Source: JAFGPS01 sp964628465 (GTDB lineage: Bacteria > Planctomycetota > Phycisphaerae > Sedimentisphaerales > Anaerobacaceae). From it: a stretch of 64,000 nt of DNA. The stretch is from positions 285,837-349,836 of the forward strand of contig CAZVOA010000002.1 in the NCBI GenBank assembly GCA_964628465.1. Direction: 5' to 3'. The position numbers and the translations under genes are program-made. The notes under the pieces are model-generated. The model worked only from the letters and a program-made list of their open reading frames with translations, had not been told where the DNA came from and did no database searches. Of the stretch, positions 35,814 to 44,550 are shown piece by piece. Each line of letters begins with the position of its first letter. The first letter of the stretch is position 1.

Positions 35814-37373
35814 ATGGCAAAGGCCGCAAAAGATAAGGTTAATAAGAAGAGAAAAGCCTATAAAAAAAGAAATTCTGATGATACAGTAAATAATGATGTA
35901 ACAACAGAACAAAATGAGTCTGAACAGGCGGAACTGGAAACTCCTGGAAATCAGGTTCAGGCAGCAGAACAAAAAGATCTGGAATTCCCTGAGATTGCTG
36001 AAATTACAACCGATTCAGAACAGGAAGATATAACCTTGGAAAAAGCCGACCAGGAATCCGAAATGTCTGAAGAAGAATCAACTCATGCCAAATATGAGCG
36101 CATCAAAAAAGGCAATCTCTACTTGACCGACCTTCAGAAATTAAACGTTGCCGAACTGCATGAAATTGCAAAAAATGACAATATAACAGAATACAGCGCC
36201 CTGAAAAAACAGGATTTGATTTTCCGAATTCTCAAGGAGCGCATTCGCCAGAACGGCCTTATGTACGGCGAAGGTGTACTGGAAGTACTTCCCGACGGCT
36301 ACGGTTTTCTAAGAAACCCGGCTTACAACTACTTGTCATCATCAGATGATATTTATGTTTCTCCTTCTCAAATCAGACGTTTCGGTCTGCGGACAGGAAA
36401 TATTGTATCAGGACAAATCAGGCCACCGAAAGATTCCGAGAAATACTTCGCTCTTCTCCGCGTTGAAGCGATTAACTTCGAGAACCCGGACAATCTTTCC
36501 GAGAAAGTCGTTTTCAGTGACCTTACCCCTTTGCACCCTGAACAGCGTTTCATTCTTGAAACAACACCGGATGAACTGAATATGCGAATCATTGATTTGG
36601 TTACGCCGGTAGGAAAGGGACAGAGAGGCTTGATTGTCGCTCCGCCAAGAACAGGTAAAACGATTCTATTACAGAAAATAGCAAATGCGTTAAGCGCAAA
36701 TCACCCGGAAATAAGGCTTATTGTATTGCTTATCGACGAACGACCGGAAGAAGTTACTGAAATGCAGCGCAAGACTGCTGACGATGTCGAAGTCATAAGC
36801 TCGACATTTGATGAACCAGCGGCACGTCACTGCCAGGTTGCTGAAATAGTTATCGAAAAAGCAAAACGTCTCGTCGAATACGGCGAAGATGTAGTTATCC
36901 TGCTCGATTCGATTACACGTCTTGCTCGTGCTTATAATACTGAAATGCCGCACTCAGGAAGAATCCTCACCGGCGGTGTAGATGCGGGCGCAATGCAGAT
37001 GCCTAAGAAATTCTTCGGTGCCGCGAGAAATATCGAAGAAGGCGGCTCACTTACAATTTTTGCAACCGCTCTTATTGATACCGGCTCGAAGATGGACGAA
37101 GTTATTTTCGAGGAATTCAAAGCAACAGGTAACATGGAATTGCATCTCGATAGAAGACTTGTTGAAAGAAGAACCTACCCGGCTATCGACATAAGCAGGT
37201 CCGGCACAAGACGCGAAGAATTACTGCTCGATCCAAAAGAAATGCAATTGGTTTACAGACTCAGAAGAGTCCTCAGCGAATTGAACCCGGTCGAAGCTAT
37301 CGAACTTCTCAAGAGCAGGCTCACAAAAACCAAGAGTAACGCAGAATTCTTAATGACTATGAACCTTGATTAA
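35814..37373 (+). CDS. rho: Transcription termination factor Rho
   Basis: It is the hexameric RNA helicase of factor-dependent termination. A charged N-terminal extension of about 95 residues, Lys-rich and then Glu/Gln-rich, precedes the Rho N-terminal helix bundle (YLTDLQKLNVAELHEIA) and the cold-shock-like RNA site (GVLEVLPDGYGFLR). The ATPase shows APPRTGKT, LLIDERPEEVTEMQR, the VDAGAMQMPKKFFGAARN loop and FEEFKATGNMELHLDR. Such extensions are common in high-complexity Rho proteins of this phylum. The ATG at 35814 has AAGGAG five bases upstream; another ATG is one codon earlier. A terminator follows the gene. Confidence 0.96.
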   Translation: MAKAAKDKVNKKRKAYKKRNSDDTVNNDVTTEQNESEQAELETPGNQVQAAEQKDLEFPEIAEITTDSEQEDITLEKADQESEMSEEESTHAKYERIKKGNLYLTDLQKLNVAELHEIAKNDNITEYSALKKQDLIFRILKERIRQNGLMYGEGVLEVLPDGYGFLRNPAYNYLSSSDDIYVSPSQIRRFGLRTGNIVSGQIRPPKDSEKYFALLRVEAINFENPDNLSEKVVFSDLTPLHPEQRFILETTPDELNMRIIDLVTPVGKGQRGLIVAPPRTGKTILLQKIANALSANHPEIRLIVLLIDERPEEVTEMQRKTADDVEVISSTFDEPAARHCQVAEIVIEKAKRLVEYGEDVVILLDSITRLARAYNTEMPHSGRILTGGVDAGAMQMPKKFFGAARNIEEGGSLTIFATALIDTGSKMDEVIFEEFKATGNMELHLDRRLVERRTYPAIDISRSGTRREELLLDPKEMQLVYRLRRVLSELNPVEAIELLKSRLTKTKSNAEFLMTMNLD

Positions 37374-37437
37374 GCTAAAACAGCATTATCTGAATTGTTG
37401 GCTTTACATCATAGTATATTTTTATTAAAATAATATT

Positions 37438-37474
37438 CCGGTTCTATAAAATTTGATAGAACCGGATTTTTTTT
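37438..37474 (+). terminator. Intrinsic terminator after rho
   Basis: A 10-bp perfect stem (CCGGTTCTAT with its complement, loop of eight) is followed by a run of eight T. It lies between rho and valS. Confidence 0.9.
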
Positions 37475-37499
37475 ATAAACCGTTGAAACAGGATAATTT

Positions 37500-40400
37500 A
37501 TGAGCGAACAACTCTCGAAAGTGTATGAACCGCAAATAATTGAGCAGCAGGCAAACGAGATATGGAACTCGAAGCCGTATTTTCATGCCCAGCCGCCTGA
37601 AAATAATCAGAAGGCCTATACGATTGTAATTCCGCCTCCAAATGTAACCGCCCCGCTGCATCTGGGCCATGCGTTAAATAATACTTTGCAGGATATTTTG
37701 ATACGATTCAGACGTATGCAGAAATACAGCACGTTATGGATGCCCGGAACTGACCATGCGGGAATCGCGACCCAGACCGTCGTGGAAAAACGCATTCTTT
37801 CCGAAGAAGGGAAAAAACGTACAGATTTCGAGCGTGATGAATTTGTCAGCCGGGTTCAGGCATGGAAGGACGAGTACGAAGCCCGTATCATAGAACAATT
37901 GAAAGCAATGGGCTGCTCATGCGACTGGGACCGCACACGATTCACAATGGATGAAGTCTGCGCCAAAGCCGTTCGCGCGACATTCTTCAAGCTCTTCAAA
38001 GACGGCCTCATTTATCGCGGCAAAAGATTAGTCAACTGGGACCCTGCAACTCAAACAGTTCTCGCCGACGACGAAGTCGAACACGAAACAATACAGGGGC
38101 ATTTCTGGTACATGAGATACCCTCTCGAAAGCCCTGTTGTAATAGAAGGTAAAAAAATAGAATATGTCACGGTAGCAACAACAAGACCGGAAACTATGCT
38201 CGGCGATACGGCGGTTGCGATGAATCCGCGCGACCCGAGAGCTGAATTTCTGGTTGGCAAAAGAATTCGTTTGCCGATTGTTGGCCGAATGATACCAATT
38301 ATTGCAGATGAACACGTAGTTCTGCCTGACCCGAATAGTGAAGATGAAAAAGCGAAATTTTCTACCGGCTTTTTGAAAGTCACTCCCGCTCACGACCCGG
38401 ATGACTACGCTATCGGCCAGAGGCATAATCTTCCAGTTATCAACATAATGGCTCCCGATGGTTCTATCAGTGACAAGTTCGGCTGGACAGACTGGGATGA
38501 TATTAAAAATCAGGATGCGGAAAATCTTCTTGGTATGGACAGATTCGAGGCACGAGAAGCGGTTGTCGAATGGTTCAGGCAGGAAAAACTTCTGGAAGAT
38601 GTTCGCGATTATACTCACGAAGTCGGTCATAGTTACAGAAGCCACGTTCCAATTGAACCATACCTTTCAGACCAGTGGTACATCGCAGTCAAAAAACCAA
38701 TCGAGCATTTGGCAGAAAAGTTCGGCTCAGGTATGATTGAAGGAACAGATGTTCCGGTTAATTCACTTGCAGGTCTTGCATTAAAACCGTTACTCGATAA
38801 GAAATTGCGATTTATCCCTGAACGCTACGCAAAAACATACCAGACATGGCTTGAAAACTTACGTGACTGGCCAATCAGTCGCCAATTATGGTGGGGACAT
38901 CAGATTCCGGTATGGCAATTAACTCTAAATCCTAATATCATTGAAACATATGCTGGTAATGTTCCAACATCACATATAGAAAAAGCAATAAGAGGCTTAC
39001 TCCATACCTTCGATTCAGGTGACCTAGATTTTGTAATTGTTTCATCGAATGAAAAACAAAGTATTGCTTATGTTTGCTTTGAAAGTACAATTGGAGATGA
39101 TATTCTTAACAAAGTAGGTAAGTTTTTATATAGTCTTCCTGACAATATAAATTCAAGAAAAATTGGAGAGCCATACCCACGTATTAAAAGAGTGGAAGGA
39201 ATTTCAGGTAATCCGAATAAAATTAAAGCTTGCCAAGAATTTATAAAAATAATTTATCTTTGGAATCGTGATGAGGATGTTCTTGACACCTGGTTTTCGT
39301 CTGCATTGTGGCCGTTCAGTACTTTGGGCTGGCCGGAAGAAACTATTGAAGTAAAAAGCTTCTATCCGGGAAATGTGCTTTGTACGGCTCGAGAGATTAT
39401 TACTCTCTGGGTTTCACGTATGGTAATGATGGGACAATACTGTGCAGGTGACATACCATTCAGCGATGTATATATTCACGCGATGATACAGGATGGGCAG
39501 GGACGCAAGATGTCCAAGAGTCTCGGCAACGGAATCGACCCGCTTGTGGCGATAGATAGTCACGGTGCGGACGCGATGCGGTTTACATTGGCTGATATGG
39601 CAACCGATACACAGGATATCAGAATGCCTGTCTCGCAGATGACACTTCCTGACGGCCGAGTCGCGAATACATCCCAAAAATTCGATGTAGGAAGGAATTT
39701 CTGCAACAAATTATGGAACGCCTCTCGTTTCGCAATGATGAATCTTGAAGGAACTGACCCATCGAAATTCGATGCTTCAAAGATGGATATTACCGACAAG
39801 TGGATTTTATCCCGGCTGGCGAAAACTGTTTCAGAAGTCACTGAATCTTTAGAAAATTTCAGGTTCAATGAGCCGCTATCGAGTTTATATAAATTTTTCT
39901 GGAACGATTTCTGCGACTGGTATCTCGAATGGACAAAGCCGAGAATGCAGGATGAGGCGAAAAAACCGATAGCTCAAAATGTTTTGGCATTTGTTCTCGA
40001 CCAGGTTTTAAGAATGCTTCATCCGTTTGTACCGTTTATTACAGAAGGAATTTTCCAGAAGCTAAATGAAATAGCGCCGGCAAGAAAACTCGAAGGTCTC
40101 GCGGACGCTCAATCATCCGATGCTTTGGTAGCGGCGAAATGGCCCGAATTGCATGATTCATTAATAAATCAGCAAGTGGAAAATGATGTAGTTCTTATTC
40201 AAAATCTCGTTCGAGCAATCAGGGATATAGAAAATAAATACAATGTTACGAATGTAGAAGAAGTTTCAGCCAATGCCCAGGGTTCGATAGTAAACCTGCT
40301 GAACGAGAACTCAGAGATGATTTGCCTTTCTGCTTATTCTAAAAAATTCAGCGCAGGCGAATGTATTTCCAAGCCGGAAAACGCCGCGACCGCGATTGTC

Positions 40401-40637
40401 GAAGGCATACAGATTTTTGTGCATAACGCCGTGGATGTCGAGGCTGAAATAACCAGGCTCAAAAAGCAAAAAGAACAGGTGGAAAACGCCAAAAAAGGAA
40501 CGGAAGCAAAACTGGCAAACGAGAATTTCGTAAACAAAGCCAAACCGGAAGTCGTCGCTCAGGCAAGAGAAAAACTCGTTCAGCTTGCAGAGCAGCTTGA
40601 AACGATTGTGAAACATCTTTCGGAACTGGAAAAATAA
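37500..40637 (+). CDS. valS: Valyl-tRNA synthetase with an unusual insert
   Basis: Charges tRNA-Val. The class-I motifs are HLGH in PPPNVTAPLHLGHAL and KMSKSLGNG near residue 670. The editing domain contains TTRPETMLGDTAVA, and a C-terminal coiled coil (VEAEITRLKKQKEQVENAKK) binds tRNA. The enzyme is 1045 residues long, well above the usual 880-950. The excess lies between GHQIPVW and RDEDVLDTWFSSALWPFS (about 472-589), where about 115 residues replace a stretch of normally a few dozen that often carries zinc cysteines. The insert is more AT-rich than the rest of the gene. The synthetase should still be active because all catalytic parts are intact. Confidence 0.95.
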   Translation: MSEQLSKVYEPQIIEQQANEIWNSKPYFHAQPPENNQKAYTIVIPPPNVTAPLHLGHALNNTLQDILIRFRRMQKYSTLWMPGTDHAGIATQTVVEKRILSEEGKKRTDFERDEFVSRVQAWKDEYEARIIEQLKAMGCSCDWDRTRFTMDEVCAKAVRATFFKLFKDGLIYRGKRLVNWDPATQTVLADDEVEHETIQGHFWYMRYPLESPVVIEGKKIEYVTVATTRPETMLGDTAVAMNPRDPRAEFLVGKRIRLPIVGRMIPIIADEHVVLPDPNSEDEKAKFSTGFLKVTPAHDPDDYAIGQRHNLPVINIMAPDGSISDKFGWTDWDDIKNQDAENLLGMDRFEAREAVVEWFRQEKLLEDVRDYTHEVGHSYRSHVPIEPYLSDQWYIAVKKPIEHLAEKFGSGMIEGTDVPVNSLAGLALKPLLDKKLRFIPERYAKTYQTWLENLRDWPISRQLWWGHQIPVWQLTLNPNIIETYAGNVPTSHIEKAIRGLLHTFDSGDLDFVIVSSNEKQSIAYVCFESTIGDDILNKVGKFLYSLPDNINSRKIGEPYPRIKRVEGISGNPNKIKACQEFIKIIYLWNRDEDVLDTWFSSALWPFSTLGWPEETIEVKSFYPGNVLCTAREIITLWVSRMVMMGQYCAGDIPFSDVYIHAMIQDGQGRKMSKSLGNGIDPLVAIDSHGADAMRFTLADMATDTQDIRMPVSQMTLPDGRVANTSQKFDVGRNFCNKLWNASRFAMMNLEGTDPSKFDASKMDITDKWILSRLAKTVSEVTESLENFRFNEPLSSLYKFFWNDFCDWYLEWTKPRMQDEAKKPIAQNVLAFVLDQVLRMLHPFVPFITEGIFQKLNEIAPARKLEGLADAQSSDALVAAKWPELHDSLINQQVENDVVLIQNLVRAIRDIENKYNVTNVEEVSANAQGSIVNLLNENSEMICLSAYSKKFSAGECISKPENAATAIVEGIQIFVHNAVDVEAEITRLKKQKEQVENAKKGTEAKLANENFVNKAKPEVVAQAREKLVQLAEQLETIVKHLSELEK

Positions 40638-40685
40638 TTAACTAAAACTAACCGAATTATAGTACAATAAAACTGTAAGCTATTT

Positions 40686-40714
40686 GTCATTCTGAGCGAT
40701 AGCGAAGAATCTGG
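40686..40714. repeat. GTCATTCTGAGCG-type dispersed repeat
   Basis: The text GTCATTCTGAGCGATAGCG followed by AAGAATCTGG matches a short repeat that I recognise as scattered in many bacterial genomes. It lies between valS and the BFN-domain gene, where no terminator is evident. Confidence 0.5.
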
Positions 40715-40773
40715 CATTCGATTTTTTAAAATCGTATTTAATCAGGAAAATATTTTACTGAAATGGTGTAATA

Positions 40774-41169
40774 ATGGAAGTGGAAGCGGAATTATCACGA
40801 ATAATTATAAACGAAATGTCCGATCAGCAGATAATAGTTCTCAAGGAAAAGGACGGCGAGAGGAGCTTTCCAATCGTTATAGGTATTGTCGAGATTTTCG
40901 CAATTGACAGGCGGCTAAAGGGAATCAAGCCTGCAAGGCCTATGACGCATGATTTATTGGCAAGCATTATTGAGGATCTCGGAGCGAAAATCGAAAAAAT
41001 TGTTATAAATGATTTGCGCCATCATGTATTTTTCGCGAGAATTCATTTAAGACTCAATAACCATTCTGTGGTGGTCGATTCCCGACCTTCCGATGCAATC
41101 GCTTTGGGAGCGGCTACAAGCGCCCCTATTTTTGTGGCTGATCATGTGTTTGATCAGGCTTCTCAGTAA
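40774..41169 (+). CDS. Bifunctional nuclease (BFN/DUF151) family protein
   Basis: This 131-residue protein has the BFN-domain pattern: an N-terminal strand pair with IVLKEKDGERSFPIVIG, RPMTHDLLASIIEDLGA, and VDSRPSDAIALGAATSAPIFVADHV near the end. Plant and thermophile members have been reported as nucleases, but the bacterial role is not settled. Its last 44 bases overlap the 3' end of lspA on the other strand. Confidence 0.88.
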   Translation: MEVEAELSRIIINEMSDQQIIVLKEKDGERSFPIVIGIVEIFAIDRRLKGIKPARPMTHDLLASIIEDLGAKIEKIVINDLRHHVFFARIHLRLNNHSVVVDSRPSDAIALGAATSAPIFVADHVFDQASQ

Positions 41170-41695
41170 AGAAAAATGTCGAAATAACCAGCAAACCTAC
41201 CCCAATGCAAAGCATACTGTCCGCAACGTTAAAAGTAGGCCATTCGAAACCTTTATAATATACTCTGATAAAATCTCTTACATGCCCGTCATTAAAAATT
41301 CTATCATATAAGTTTCCCGAAACTCCAGCCGCAAAGAAACCCATTGCGATATGGATAATTCTGGGCTGTTTACCGCTAAAGAGGAAAAAAATAATAATCA
41401 CAGCCATTGCAATGCTTGCTACCGCTATTAATAGCGTGGTTTTTCCCGAAAATATACTCCAGGCGGCACCGCTGTTTTCCCTTATTACCAATTCTAAAAA
41501 GCCGTTTATAACAACATAAGCTTCATCCGGTTTGAGCATATTGAATACGGCATCTTTGGTCCATAAGTCAAAAAACAGCCCGGCAATAGCTAAAGGCCAG
41601 AAAACACAGTGAGCCTTAAAATCAACAAGCATTGATTTTAATTCTGAAAAAAGGTTTTTTCCCGGACTTAACTCTTTTGTCATAGATTCTGCCAT
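41126..41695 (-). CDS. lspA: Lipoprotein signal peptidase (signal peptidase II)
   Basis: It cleaves signal peptides of prolipoproteins in the inner membrane. Four hydrophobic helices are present, with the conserved NSGAAWSIF, GNLYDRIF, VRDFIRVYY (catalytic D141) and FNVADSMLCIG (catalytic D159). The soluble N-terminus of about 25 residues is longer than usual; a second ATG at 41683 gives a slightly shorter form, and neither start has a good ribosome site. The gene converges on and overlaps the BFN gene. Confidence 0.93.
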   Translation of the reverse strand: MAESMTKELSPGKNLFSELKSMLVDFKAHCVFWPLAIAGLFFDLWTKDAVFNMLKPDEAYVVINGFLELVIRENSGAAWSIFSGKTTLLIAVASIAMAVIIIFFLFSGKQPRIIHIAMGFFAAGVSGNLYDRIFNDGHVRDFIRVYYKGFEWPTFNVADSMLCIGVGLLVISTFFFTEKPDQTHDQPQK

Positions 41696-41880
41696 AACTG
41701 CTTTCTAACGCTCAAGATACGTTTATAATACTATTTCGACAGGTATTATATCAAAATGAACGTATCTGTCAAAAGCATTTATCACCTGACGATTTTTAAT
41801 ACTTGATAGAACTCGCTGTATATAATTGACATATATACTATGATTTTATATCATATTGCGATAATTTGATTATTATCCTT

Positions 41881-41901
41881 AGACGAGGCCATGCCTCGTC
41901 T
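41881..41901. repeat. Short palindrome before gpmI
   Basis: AGACGAGGC and GCCTCGTCT form a perfect 9-bp stem with a loop of three, followed by TTTT. It lies 30 bases before the gpmI start. It may be a dispersed palindromic repeat or a weak bidirectional terminator. Confidence 0.6.
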
Positions 41902-41930
41902 TTTAATGTATATTGCTCGAAAGGTTACTT

Positions 41931-43505
41931 ATGGCAAAGAAAAATACTGAATTAAAAAACAAACCATATGTTTTAATTATACGTGACGGCTGGGGCCACA
42001 ATCCAAATCCGGCCGAAGATGAGTATAATGCCTTAAAACAGGCAAACACTCCGACTGATGACATGTTAATGTCGGAATATCCGAATTGCCTGGTAAATAC
42101 GAGCGGCGAAGATGTCGGACTTCCCGATAATACAATGGGCAATAGCGAAGTCGGCCACCAAAATATCGGTGCAGGCAGAATTGTTCCACAGGAATCAGTC
42201 AGATTAAGTATGACAATTCGTGATGGCTCATTTTTCAAGAATGAAGAATTCCTGAAAATGATTGATTTCGTAAAGAAAAACAAAGGAAAAATGCACGTAA
42301 TGGGTCTTTGCAGTGATATCGGAGTACATTCACTTCTCTACCATTTATACGGCCTGCTCGAACTTGCAAAAAGAAATAAACTGGAACAGGTTTATATTCA
42401 TGCCTTCACAGATGGAAGAGATTCTCCGCCAGATAGCGGCGCCGGTTACATAGCCGATATCGAGAAAAAAGCCAAGGAAATCGGCGTTGGTAAAATCGCG
42501 TCCATCATGGGTAGATTTTACGCTATGGACCGTGACAGCAGATGGGACAGAGTACAAAAAGCTTACGAGTGCATGAGATTCGGCAAAGGAAACAAAGCGA
42601 CAAACGTCAACGAAGTAATCGCAGAAAGCTATAAAAACAAGATAACCGATGAATTTATCGAGCCAACCTGTATTGTCGATGAAAATAACACTCCCATAGC
42701 TACTATTAGCGATGGTGACGGCGTAGTGTTCTTTAATTTCCGAGGTGACAGACCACGCGAAATAACACGAGCTTTTGTTTCACAGGATTTTAAGGATTTC
42801 CCCAGAAATACAAAGGCGGAGTTGTATTTTGTCTGCATGACAGAATATGACGCGTCAATTGAAACACCAGTGGCTTTTCCAAAGCCGCCTAAAATGAAAA
42901 ATACTCTCGGCGCGTACTGGAGTTCACTCGGCTTGAAACAATTCAGATGCGCCGAAACAGAAAAATACGCTCATGTCACTTTCTTTTTCAATGATTATAC
43001 AGAAAAACCATTCGCCGGCGAAGACAGGCAGATTGTTCCATCCCCGCGTGTAAGAACATATGACCTAAAGCCTGAGATGAGTGCTTACGAAGTTTGCGAC
43101 GTGGTTCTTGAGAGACTCGAATCGAACAAATACGATGTGATGGTAATAAATTTTGCAAATCCTGATATGGTCGGTCATACAGGTGTAATGTCGGCAGCGG
43201 TTAAAGCCGCTGAAGTAGTCGATGAATGCGTCGGAAAAATTCTCGCTAAAGTCAAAGAACTTGGCGGAGCGGCAATAATCACCGCAGACCACGGCAACTC
43301 GGAAAAAATGTGGGACTTTGAAACTAATCAGCCTTTCACAAGCCACACAACAGGCGATGTGCCGTTGATTGTATTTGATGAACGCAACAAAACAAAGAAA
43401 CTGCGAAGCGGCGGCAAATTAGCCGATATCGCCCCGACTCTTCTTGAAATGATGAAAATCCCGCAACCTGAAGAAATGACTGGTAAATCCTTATTCGAAA
43501 AATAA
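41931..43505 (+). CDS. gpmI: 2,3-bisphosphoglycerate-independent phosphoglycerate mutase
   Basis: It interconverts 3- and 2-phosphoglycerate in glycolysis. It belongs to the alkaline-phosphatase superfamily with two metals. The metal site IIRDGWG, the phosphorylated serine S72 in MGNSEVGHQNIGAGR, HAFTDGRDSPP, GRFYAMDRDSRWDR and ADHGNSEKMWD are all present. The start at 41931 has AAAGG seven bases upstream and removes six doubtful residues. At 524 residues it has the normal length. Confidence 0.97.
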   Translation: MAKKNTELKNKPYVLIIRDGWGHNPNPAEDEYNALKQANTPTDDMLMSEYPNCLVNTSGEDVGLPDNTMGNSEVGHQNIGAGRIVPQESVRLSMTIRDGSFFKNEEFLKMIDFVKKNKGKMHVMGLCSDIGVHSLLYHLYGLLELAKRNKLEQVYIHAFTDGRDSPPDSGAGYIADIEKKAKEIGVGKIASIMGRFYAMDRDSRWDRVQKAYECMRFGKGNKATNVNEVIAESYKNKITDEFIEPTCIVDENNTPIATISDGDGVVFFNFRGDRPREITRAFVSQDFKDFPRNTKAELYFVCMTEYDASIETPVAFPKPPKMKNTLGAYWSSLGLKQFRCAETEKYAHVTFFFNDYTEKPFAGEDRQIVPSPRVRTYDLKPEMSAYEVCDVVLERLESNKYDVMVINFANPDMVGHTGVMSAAVKAAEVVDECVGKILAKVKELGGAAIITADHGNSEKMWDFETNQPFTSHTTGDVPLIVFDERNKTKKLRSGGKLADIAPTLLEMMKIPQPEEMTGKSLFEK

Positions 43506-43512
43506 TCCATTA

Positions 43513-43592
43513 ACCGCTGAGAACGCAGGGGACGCAGAGAAATAATATAATTAATTAACAATTAACTCTGCGGTCTCAGCGAACTCAGCGGT
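43513..43592. repeat. Inverted-repeat element between gpmI and folD
   Basis: Two arms of 27 bases (43513-43539 and 43566-43592; start ACCGCTGAG, end CTCAGCGGT) are inverted and pair with about five mismatches around an AT-rich core of 26 bases. It fills the gap between two converging genes and could end transcripts from both sides. Confidence 0.75.
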
Positions 43593-43600
43593 GAATAATT

Positions 43601-44482
43601 CTATTTTGCGGCTGCTTTTGCTGATTCGATTGTATTATAAAGAAGCATTGTTCGTGTCATCGGGCCTACCCCGCCTGGAACAGGCGTAATCAGTGACGCT
43701 TTCTCTTTTACAGCTTCGTAATCTACATCACCGACAAGCCGATAGCCGCTTTTCTTCGATGTGTCTTCAACACGATTGACACCAACATCTATAACTACTG
43801 CTCCGTCTTTCACCATATCGGCGGTCACTGTATTTACTCTTCCGACCGCGGCTACAATTATATCCGCTTGCTTTACGTGAGACGCAAGGTCCTTTGTACG
43901 TGTGTGACATACGGTGACGGTAGCGTTTGCGTTCTTGTTCTTTTGTATCAGCATATTCGCCAGAGGCTTGCCTACAAGATTGCTTCTTCCCAATATCACA
44001 ACGTGAGAGCCTTCTATCTTAACATTACTTCTTATCAATAAATGTACAACACCATGCGGCGTACACGGAAGGAAAGCTTTTTCACCAATCATCATCTTGC
44101 CTACGTTTATCGGATGGAAACCATCCACGTCCTTTTCCGGATTAATCGCAAAAAGAACTTCTGATTCGTTCAAATGTTTTGGCAAAGGAAGCTGAACAAG
44201 TATGCCGTGAATTTTTGGATCATTATTTTTTTCTTCAATCAGGGCAATCAGCTCTTCCTGAGTTGTTTCGGCTGGCAGGCGATTGTCATCGGAATAAATA
44301 CCAACTTCCGCGCAGTCACGCTCTTTCGATGTAACATAAGATTGCGAAGCTGGGTCTTCACCTACGAGAATTACCGCCAATCCCGGCACAATACCCTTTT
44401 CCTTGAGTTTCGCGACTTCGTCTCTAAACTCCTCTTTCATTTCCTGTGCTGTTTTTTTACCATCGATAATCTGTGCCGTCAT
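43601..44482 (-). CDS. folD: Bifunctional methylenetetrahydrofolate dehydrogenase / cyclohydrolase
   Basis: It interconverts methylene-, methenyl- and formyl-tetrahydrofolate. Y49 and K53 of the active site are in SYVTSKERDC, followed by GILVQLPLPKHL, the NADP-site GRSNLVGKPLANML and PVPGGVGPMTRTML. The 293-residue length is standard. It lies 68 bases downstream of fhs on the same strand and works with it in formate activation. Confidence 0.97.
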   Translation of the reverse strand: MTAQIIDGKKTAQEMKEEFRDEVAKLKEKGIVPGLAVILVGEDPASQSYVTSKERDCAEVGIYSDDNRLPAETTQEELIALIEEKNNDPKIHGILVQLPLPKHLNESEVLFAINPEKDVDGFHPINVGKMMIGEKAFLPCTPHGVVHLLIRSNVKIEGSHVVILGRSNLVGKPLANMLIQKNKNANATVTVCHTRTKDLASHVKQADIIVAAVGRVNTVTADMVKDGAVVIDVGVNRVEDTSKKSGYRLVGDVDYEAVKEKASLITPVPGGVGPMTRTMLLYNTIESAKAAAK

Positions 44483-44550
44483 TATTTACTCCATAATTGT
44501 TTTTCGGCGATTATAACAAATAAAATTGATATGCTCATCAAAAATTTGTT

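Noticed and set aside
38028..38645. Open frame of 205 codons on the minus strand
   Set aside because: It is antisense to the editing domain of valS and has a composition typical of a shadow frame.
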